From: Clostridia bacterium | GTDB taxonomy: Bacteria; Bacillota; Clostridia; Oscillospirales; CAG-272 | NCBI GenBank assembly: GCA_017457465.1 | Contig: JAFTHJ010000125.1 | Coordinates: 1 to 9,818 of the forward strand | Reading direction: 5' to 3' | DNA length: 9,818 nt | Shown: positions 5,947 to 9,818 of the stretch, piece by piece | Layout of the letters: every line of letters starts with the position of its first letter | How positions within the stretch are numbered: position 1 is the first letter of the stretch | Notes under the pieces: generated by a model | What the model saw: the letters and a program-made list of their open reading frames with translations, nothing else | Database searches by the model: none | Told to the model about the DNA's origin: nothing | Program-made: the position numbers and the translations under genes

Positions 5947-5989
5947 ATTTGCGTTGAATACAGACAAAAACATTAAGGAGAAACAGATA

Positions 5990-6943
5990 ATGCCCCAAAT
6001 AGTTCTGACAGACTGTGATACTGTAGTGTCGAAAAACGATATAGATTTAAGTGTGCTTGAGCGCTTCGGTGAGGTGGTATATTACGGTGAAACCGCCCCC
6101 GAGCTGACGGCGGACAGAATAAAGGACGCGGAGATAGTTATAGTCAACAAAACCGTGATAGGCAAACGGGAAATCGATGCCGCTCCAAAGCTCCGTATGA
6201 TTGCGCTTTTTGCTACGGGATACAACAACATTGATACCGAATATGCCGCTTCTCGCGGTGTTGCGGTGTGCAATGCTGGTGTCTATTCGACCTCTGCTGT
6301 CGCTCAACATACCTTTGCCTTTATCCTTAATCACGCTTCGGGAATATCGGAGTATTCAAGGGCGGTAAGCGAGGGCGAGTGGATACGCTCAAGGCTGTTT
6401 TCATTTTTCTCAAGACCGACCTTTGAACTTGCGGGAAAAACACTCGGAATATTTGGTTTGGGCGCGATAGGTATTCAGGTGGCGAAGATAGCGTGTGCTT
6501 TTGATATGCGCGTTATCGCGTGTACCAGAACAAAGAAGTCGGTAGACGGGGTGGAGCTTGTCTCCTTTGACCGTCTGCTTGCCGAGAGCGATTATCTGAC
6601 GGTGCATTGTCCGCTGACAAGCAAGACAGAGCGCTTATTCGATGCCTCCGCGTTCGCAAAGATGAAGGACGGGCTTTACTTTATAAACACGGCGCGTGGC
6701 GGTGTCGTTGACGAAGCGGCGCTTCTTGAAGCGCTGAAGTGCGGAAAGCTCTCGGGCGCGGCTGTCGATGTGCTTACCCGTGAGCCTATGTCCTCGGACT
6801 GTCTGCTTTACGGAGCGCCTAATCTCACAATAACGCCGCATATAGCTTGGGCGCCGATAGAGACAAGAGAGCGTCTGCTTGGCATAGTTTGCGACAACAT
6901 AAATGCTTTTCTTAACGGCACACCGAAAAATAAAGTGAATTGA
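5990..6943 (+). CDS. D-2-hydroxyacid dehydrogenase, glycerate dehydrogenase/hydroxypyruvate reductase type
   Basis: A cytoplasmic oxidoreductase of 317 residues that interconverts a 2-keto acid and a D-2-hydroxy acid with a nicotinamide cofactor. The start at 5990 (MPQIVL) follows AAGGAG at 5975-5980; the frame can be read from a TTG at 5954, but that codon sits at the transcription start. Substrate-binding segment: ATGYNNID (75-82). Rossmann motif: GLGAIG (156-161). Catalytic residues by family: R236 in NTARGG, E265 in LTREP, H284 in TPHIAW. The segment YSTSAVAQHTFAFIL (99-113) is typical of glycerate dehydrogenase-like members. After the second strand of the fold the sequence is CTRTKK (178-183), with basic residues and no acidic one, which suggests NADP(H) rather than NAD(H); this is inference. 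Substrate choice (hydroxypyruvate, glyoxylate or another) cannot be settled by reading. Confidence 0.9.
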   Translation: MPQIVLTDCDTVVSKNDIDLSVLERFGEVVYYGETAPELTADRIKDAEIVIVNKTVIGKREIDAAPKLRMIALFATGYNNIDTEYAASRGVAVCNAGVYSTSAVAQHTFAFILNHASGISEYSRAVSEGEWIRSRLFSFFSRPTFELAGKTLGIFGLGAIGIQVAKIACAFDMRVIACTRTKKSVDGVELVSFDRLLAESDYLTVHCPLTSKTERLFDASAFAKMKDGLYFINTARGGVVDEAALLEALKCGKLSGAAVDVLTREPMSSDCLLYGAPNLTITPHIAWAPIETRERLLGIVCDNINAFLNGTPKNKVN

Positions 6944-6958
6944 GAGAACACATAAGGA

Positions 6959-6991
6959 GCGAGGGGGACTTTTGAAAAAAGTCCCCCTCGC
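6959..6991. repeat. GC-rich 15-bp hairpin, copy 2 of a dispersed family
   Basis: A perfect 15-bp stem (6959-6973 with 6977-6991) closes on a 3-nt loop. The core GGGGGAC pairs with GTCCCCC. Compared with the copy at 3394-3427, one A-T pair has become G-C on both arms, so the pairing is kept. It lies 15 nt after the dehydrogenase stop codon in the gap before a convergent gene. A short T run (CTCTTT) follows on the plus strand, so it may end the dehydrogenase transcript. Confidence 0.8.
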
Positions 6992-7076
6992 GCTCTTTAA
7001 GTCAGTGATTGGTGCACCTGTTTTGTTTGGCTGAATCCAATTTCTTTCCTTAAAAGCTTCTCCTTGAAAAATAAAA

Positions 7077-8033
7077 TCATTCAAAAACTGTTTCTATAAT
7101 TTTTCTGTCACCCTCCGGGGAATAGCGCCAATAATCGAGGTGAGGCGTTTTGTGGGGAGAAATAAAATACTGTATCTTTTTTGGCGGGATAGTGCCCTTA
7201 TATGAGTCTATCATCACGAGCTTTACCTTCATTCTGTCGGGGATAATGCTCTTTATGTATACCGCCACATATTCCCCTACAACGGCGATTTGGGCATCCT
7301 TGGTATTTTCTCTTATCTCCGCGAGACCCGCGAGATTCGGAGCCAGTTCTATAAATACGCCGTAGCTTTCAATGCTTCTGACAATACCCGCCACCGTTTG
7401 TCCCGCCTCAAACATAGCCGCGTTTTCCTCCCACGTGCCGAGAAGCTCTCGCATACTGACGAAAATTCTCTGCATATCGCGGTCTATCAGCTTAACCGCC
7501 GCATATATTCTGTCACCCACAGAGAAGCGGTCGGAGGGGTGAGATATTCTTGAGACGGAGATGCAATCGACAGAGAGAAGCGAGGATATGCCGCAGCCGA
7601 TATCGACAAACGCGCCGAAATTCTCCATATGTGTTACGACCGCGGGGATTATGTCTCCGCAACGGAGCTGCGAGAGATAGTTTTCCATACATTCAAGCTG
7701 CGCGAGACGGCGCGAGAGCTTTGCGATATATCGGTCGCCCTCCTTTGATATCCGTGTCACCTTAAAGCAGATGGGCTTACCGACTCGCGTGATTACCGCT
7801 ATATCCTTTATCTGCTCACCCTCACGGCACCATACGGCTTCCTCACGGTCAATAATCCCCCTGACACCGCCGAGGTCGAGATGAAGCCTCATTCGGCTGT
7901 CGCACAGAAGAACCGTCCCCTCAAGTATGCGCCCCTCGTTCATAGCGCGTTCAAGTCCCTCAACAGAGGATATATATTCTGAATTTTCTCGTGTGCCGAG
8001 CAGGGAGCCTTCGGGCATATATATATTTATCAT
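7077..8033 (-). CDS. S1-domain RNA-binding protein (three S1-like repeats)
   Basis: A cytoplasmic protein of 318 residues made of OB-fold S1 repeats, probably binding RNA or ribosomes. Repeat 1 (about 35-108) is degenerate (GRILEGTVLLCDSRMRLHLD). Repeat 2 (about 124-196) is classical: GDIIPAVVTHMENFGAFVDIG, then the VGDRIYAAVKLIDRDMQRIFVSM ending. Repeat 3 (about 210-275) begins GQTVAGIVRSIESYGVFIEL. A 40-residue tail rich in aromatic and basic residues follows. It resembles the short S1-like proteins of Clostridia rather than the longer S1 of enterobacteria, so a ribosomal-protein name would overstate what is known. The ATG is preceded by GGAGGT (plus-strand 8046-8051) at an unusually long 12-nt distance, and no in-frame start codon lies between them. 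It is convergent with the dehydrogenase gene and divergent from rplM. Confidence 0.85.
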   Translation of the reverse strand: MINIYMPEGSLLGTRENSEYISSVEGLERAMNEGRILEGTVLLCDSRMRLHLDLGGVRGIIDREEAVWCREGEQIKDIAVITRVGKPICFKVTRISKEGDRYIAKLSRRLAQLECMENYLSQLRCGDIIPAVVTHMENFGAFVDIGCGISSLLSVDCISVSRISHPSDRFSVGDRIYAAVKLIDRDMQRIFVSMRELLGTWEENAAMFEAGQTVAGIVRSIESYGVFIELAPNLAGLAEIRENTKDAQIAVVGEYVAVYIKSIIPDRMKVKLVMIDSYKGTIPPKKIQYFISPHKTPHLDYWRYSPEGDRKIIETVFE

Positions 8034-8091
8034 GGCGTTTGTTTGACCTCCGTAATTTTCATATGTTAAATCATATTCAAAGACAGGGAAA

Positions 8092-8100
8092 ACTATACCA
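8092..8100 (-). promoter_or_regulatory. Possible extended -10 of the S1-domain gene
   Basis: On the minus strand TGG-TATAGT (8100 down to 8092) fits an extended -10. The -35 position 17-18 bp upstream is only a T run (TTTTTT), so this is a weak call resting on the TGn extension shared by other promoters here. The leader would be about 50 nt. Confidence 0.35.
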
Positions 8101-8242
8101 AAAGAAAAAAATATAAAAAAATTTCAAATAAAAAAGTGAAATTGAAAACGAGGATTTGCGAGGAAATCATATGAAAACGCGAGAAAAACGGAGCTTTGCA
8201 ATATCTAAATTAAAATGCTCGAAAAAATTTTTCAAAAAGCTA

Positions 8243-8271
8243 TTGACAAGGCAGGGTTTGCGTGATATAAT
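8243..8271 (+). promoter_or_regulatory. Promoter of the rplM-rpsI operon
   Basis: Perfect -35 TTGACA (8243-8248), 17 bp, extended -10 TGA-TATAAT (hexamer 8266-8271). A/T tracts directly upstream (GAAAAAATTTTTC, 8221-8233) could serve as an UP element, as expected for a highly expressed ribosomal operon. The start near 8278 leaves a leader of about 40 nt containing only a weak AU hairpin (8284-8289 with 8296-8301). Confidence 0.9.
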
Positions 8272-8317
8272 ATCCAAGCATGAAAAAATAAACTGATTTT
8301 TATGGAGGATTTAAGCA

Positions 8318-8746
8318 ATGTCAACTTACATGGCAAAAGCAGAAACGCTTGAGCGCAAGTGGTATGTTATTGACGCGGCAGGTAAGCCCATGGGTAGAAC
8401 CGCAGCGGCTGCAGCGACCATTCTTCGCGGAAAGCACCGTCCCGAATTCACACCTCATGTTGACTGTGGTGAGTTCGTGATTATCATCAATGCAGACAAA
8501 GCAGTTCTGACAGGCAAGAAGCTTGAGCAGAAATACTATCGCCGTCACTCGGGATACATCGGCGGACTGAAGGAAGTTCAGTACAAGACACTTATGGCAA
8601 CCAAGCCCGAACTCGCAATGGAACTTGCAGTTAAGGGAATGCTTCCCCACAACACCATCGGCGCAAAGAGCGCAACCAGACTTAAGGTTTACGCAGGCGC
8701 TGAACATAAGCACGCGGCACAGAAGCCCGAAGCTTATGAGATATAA
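8318..8746 (+). CDS. rplM: 50S ribosomal protein L13 (uL13)
   Basis: An early-assembling protein of the large ribosomal subunit that binds 23S rRNA. The 142 residues match bacterial L13 from end to end: KWYVIDAAGKPMGRTA (14-29), ATILRGKHRPEFTPHVDCG (33-51), FVIIINADKAVLTGKK (53-68), the YYRRHSGYIGGLK loop (73-85), and VKGMLPHNTIG (105-115) near the C-terminus. GGAGGA at 8304-8309, 8 nt before the ATG, fixes the start. It is the first gene of the conserved rplM-rpsI pair, 19 nt before rpsI. The leader looks too short for an elaborate autoregulatory structure. Confidence 0.98.
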   Translation: MSTYMAKAETLERKWYVIDAAGKPMGRTAAAAATILRGKHRPEFTPHVDCGEFVIIINADKAVLTGKKLEQKYYRRHSGYIGGLKEVQYKTLMATKPELAMELAVKGMLPHNTIGAKSATRLKVYAGAEHKHAAQKPEAYEI

Positions 8747-8765
8747 TTGAAAGGGGGACTTCACA

Positions 8766-9167
8766 ATGTACACAAGTTCTAAACCTTATTTCTACGGAAC
8801 AGGAAGAAGAAAGAAGTCTGTAGCACGCGTACGCATAGTACCCGGAACAGGCGTTATCACAATAAACAAGAAGGACATCGACGAATATTTCGGACTTGAG
8901 ACACTCAAGCTCATCGTTAACCAGCCCTTCGCTGCAACAGGAACAGCAGGAAAGTTCGATATCATCGCTCTCGTAAACGGCGGTGGACTTTCCGGACAGG
9001 CAGGAGCTATCCGTCACGGACTTGCTCGTGCGCTTGTTCAGGCTGACGAGAATTACAGACCTGCTCTCAAGGCAGCTGGATTCCTCACTCGTGATCCTCG
9101 TATGAAGGAAAGAAAGAAGTACGGACTCAAGGCAGCGCGTCGCGCACCTCAGTTCTCGAAGAGATAA
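8766..9167 (+). CDS. rpsI: 30S ribosomal protein S9 (uS9)
   Basis: A small-subunit protein of 133 residues whose C-terminal tail reaches the P-site tRNA. Diagnostic segments are YGTGRRKKSVARVRIVPGTG (10-29), VNGGGLSGQAGAIRHGLARAL (71-91), TRDPRMKERKKYGLKAARRAPQ (109-130), and the invariant C-terminal SKR. AGGGGG at 8752-8757 lies 8 nt before the ATG. It is co-transcribed with rplM across a 19-nt gap that has no terminator or promoter. Codon use, with frequent CTC, CGT and GGA, suits high expression. Confidence 0.98.
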   Translation: MYTSSKPYFYGTGRRKKSVARVRIVPGTGVITINKKDIDEYFGLETLKLIVNQPFAATGTAGKFDIIALVNGGGLSGQAGAIRHGLARALVQADENYRPALKAAGFLTRDPRMKERKKYGLKAARRAPQFSKR

Positions 9168-9169
9168 TC

Positions 9170-9233
9170 TGTGCGGCATATTGTGCGGTGCGAACAACTC
9201 TTGCCGCACACCGAGAATTGCAAAGCAATTCTC
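9170..9233. repeat. Hairpins in the 3' region of the rplM-rpsI transcript
   Basis: TGTGCGGCA (9170-9178) pairs perfectly with TGCCGCACA (9202-9210). A second copy of the left arm, TGTGCGG (9182-9188), can pair with the same right arm, so two folds compete. Directly after, GAGAATTGC (9213-9221) and GCAATTCTC (9225-9233) form a 9-bp stem with an AAA loop. Neither is followed by a T tract. They may protect the transcript end or be repeat-derived. Confidence 0.6.
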
Positions 9234-9257
9234 CAAGGTTCAGATATGTTTCGATAC

Positions 9258-9292
9258 AAAACAGCATTCACTTCGGTGGATGCTGTTTTTTG
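9258..9292 (+). terminator. Intrinsic terminator of the rplM-rpsI operon
   Basis: A 14-bp stem with one G-T wobble (AAAACAGCATTCAC, 9258-9271, with 9276-9289) is capped by a cTTCGg tetraloop and followed by a six-T run (9286-9291). It stands about 90 nt after the rpsI stop codon. Confidence 0.93.
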
Positions 9293-9300
9293 TGTTTGCC

Positions 9301-9400
9301 GCCCGAGATATTTCGCTGCGTCGCCCCACGCTTGTCATTCTTGAGCAAAGCGAAGAATCTCGTGGGGCGACTCCACTCGAGAATGACACGGGCGGGGGCG
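9301..9400. repeat. REP-like dispersed repeat with nested dyads
   Basis: The core TCATTCTTGAGCAAAGCGAA, continuing to GAATCTCG (9335-9362), resembles a short repeat I recall as widespread in intergenic DNA of Clostridia and other bacteria. It is flanked by an 11-bp perfect inverted repeat, GTCGCCCCACG (9320-9330) and CGTGGGGCGAC (9361-9371). TGTCATTCT (9333-9341) can also pair with AGAATGACA (9380-9388), and CGAGATATTTCG (9304-9315) is a decayed inverted copy of 9351-9362. The rest of the gap from 9168 to 9503 holds the hairpins and terminator above and the promoter below; no gene was seen. Confidence 0.65.
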
Positions 9401-9430
9401 GTTCGATTTGCAGAGAATTGAGGTGTTCTA

Positions 9431-9459
9431 TTTACATTTTGAAATTTTTATGATATAAT
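9431..9459 (+). promoter_or_regulatory. Promoter of the last gene
   Basis: -35 TTTACA (9431-9436), 17 bp, extended -10 TGA-TATAAT (hexamer 9454-9459). The leader to the TTG start is about 38 nt. Confidence 0.78.
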
Positions 9460-9503
9460 CTAACTGCTCGATGAATTTGAATTTATGAGACGGAGGTGAC
9501 GAG

Positions 9504-9818
9504 TTGCAACCGTTGTATTATATACCAATTGTTGTTGCGTTAGTTGTTTTATATATTATACTCCGCAACCAAAGGGCGGTAGTGGCACAAAAAATAATCA
9601 AAAAAAGAAAAATGGAGGATAGAATAAAAATGATAGAGTTGGCGAAAAGATTTATCGGAAAAGAGTGCATACTTTATTCCTTTGACAACGGTCATCAGTT
9701 TACAGGTGTTATCAAAGAGGTTGTTGACGGCGCCGTTCTGATTGAAAAGAACGGTGAGATTGAAGCTATCAATCTTGACTTTGTCTTCAGAATAAGGGAG
9801 TATCCAAAGAACAAAAAA
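9504..9818 (+). CDS. Small membrane-anchored protein of unknown function (3' end outside window)
   Basis: An open frame of 105 codons from a TTG start to the right edge without a stop. The TTG is 4 nt after a strong GGAGGTGA (9492-9499), and a clear promoter lies upstream, so a real gene is likely despite the rare start codon. Residues 5-20 (YYIPIVVALVVLYIIL) form one membrane segment, followed by a basic stretch with KIIKKRK (30-36). The soluble part, from about 44, has short strand-like pieces: GKECILYSFD (52-61), FTGVIKEVVDGAVLIEKNG (65-83), EAINLDFVFRIREYP (85-99). That pattern resembles a small beta-barrel of Sm/Lsm type, as in proteins that bind RNA; this is inference from pattern alone. 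An internal ATG at 9630 has GGAGG 11 nt before it and could give a soluble form. I do not recognise the gene. Confidence 0.75.
   Translation, partial: MQPLYYIPIVVALVVLYIILRNQRAVVAQKIIKKRKMEDRIKMIELAKRFIGKECILYSFDNGHQFTGVIKEVVDGAVLIEKNGEIEAINLDFVFRIREYPKNKK

Noticed and set aside
5954..5989. In-frame TTG giving a 12-residue longer dehydrogenase
   Set aside because: It falls at the expected transcription start of a consensus promoter and has no ribosome binding site; AAGGAG before 5990 fits the ATG.
6027..6033. TGTCGAA, an exact Spo0A-box core
   Set aside because: It lies inside the dehydrogenase coding region well after the promoter, and a 7-mer is expected by chance.
6635..7084. Minus-strand frame (149 codons) running through the hairpin and into the dehydrogenase
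   Set aside because: It is antisense to a well-identified gene, includes the palindrome as coding, and shows no recognisable family.
8752..8760. AGGGGGACT before rpsI as a third copy of the GC-rich hairpin arm
   Set aside because: There is no matching second arm; it is simply the ribosome binding site.
8682..9236. Minus-strand frame opposite rpsI
   Set aside because: It is the complement of a universally conserved ribosomal gene, rich in Ser/Cys/Arg without a domain.
1..9818. CRISPR array, tRNA, rRNA, transposase or phage genes
   Set aside because: No regularly spaced direct repeats, cloverleaf-like segments, or mobile-element coding frames were seen on either strand.

Overview
The window looks like a chromosomal segment of a spore-lineage Bacillota, most likely class Clostridia and possibly a gut Oscillospirales/Ruminococcaceae-type organism. 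The evidence is a recognisable Spo0A, strong AGGAGG-type ribosome binding sites, TTGACA/TGnTATAAT promoters, a lipoprotein signal of Gram-positive type, and L13/S9 proteins of clostridial appearance. The genus cannot be fixed from sequence reading alone. No tRNA, rRNA, CRISPR array, transposase or phage gene was seen.

Layout, left to right. (1) The 3' part of an SGNH/GDSL-type esterase, closed by a terminator. (2) spo0A, the sporulation master regulator, with its own promoter. Its control region carries a long inverted repeat and repeated ATGGAAA motifs, and the gene ends in a strong hairpin. (3) A single gene joining an XRE-type helix-turn-helix to an ADP-ribosylglycohydrolase (DraG-like) domain, followed by a GC-rich hairpin. 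(4) A small ferritin-like protein that has apparently lost part of its metal site, then a MATE-family exporter with its own promoter. (5) A perfect 36-nt palindrome acting as a shared terminator for the exporter and a small convergent lipoprotein gene. (6) A divergent promoter region serving the lipoprotein (minus strand) and a D-2-hydroxyacid dehydrogenase (plus strand). (7) A second copy of the GC-rich hairpin, then a convergent gene for a three-domain S1-type RNA-binding protein. (8) The rplM-rpsI operon (ribosomal proteins L13 and S9) with a consensus promoter and a cUUCGg-loop terminator. (9) A REP-like repeat region, then the start of a small membrane-anchored protein that runs off the right end.

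Most genes appear to be single-gene transcription units with their own promoter and terminator; rplM-rpsI is the only clear operon. Seven promoters read with good confidence share a TGn extension before the -10 hexamer and spacing of 17 or 18 bp. The most interesting items are the HTH/ADP-ribosylglycohydrolase fusion, the palindromic control region of spo0A, the degenerate ferritin-like protein, and the hairpin family whose two copies differ by a compensating base change. I see no convincing multi-gene novel system; most of the window is ordinary chromosome with several unusual single elements.
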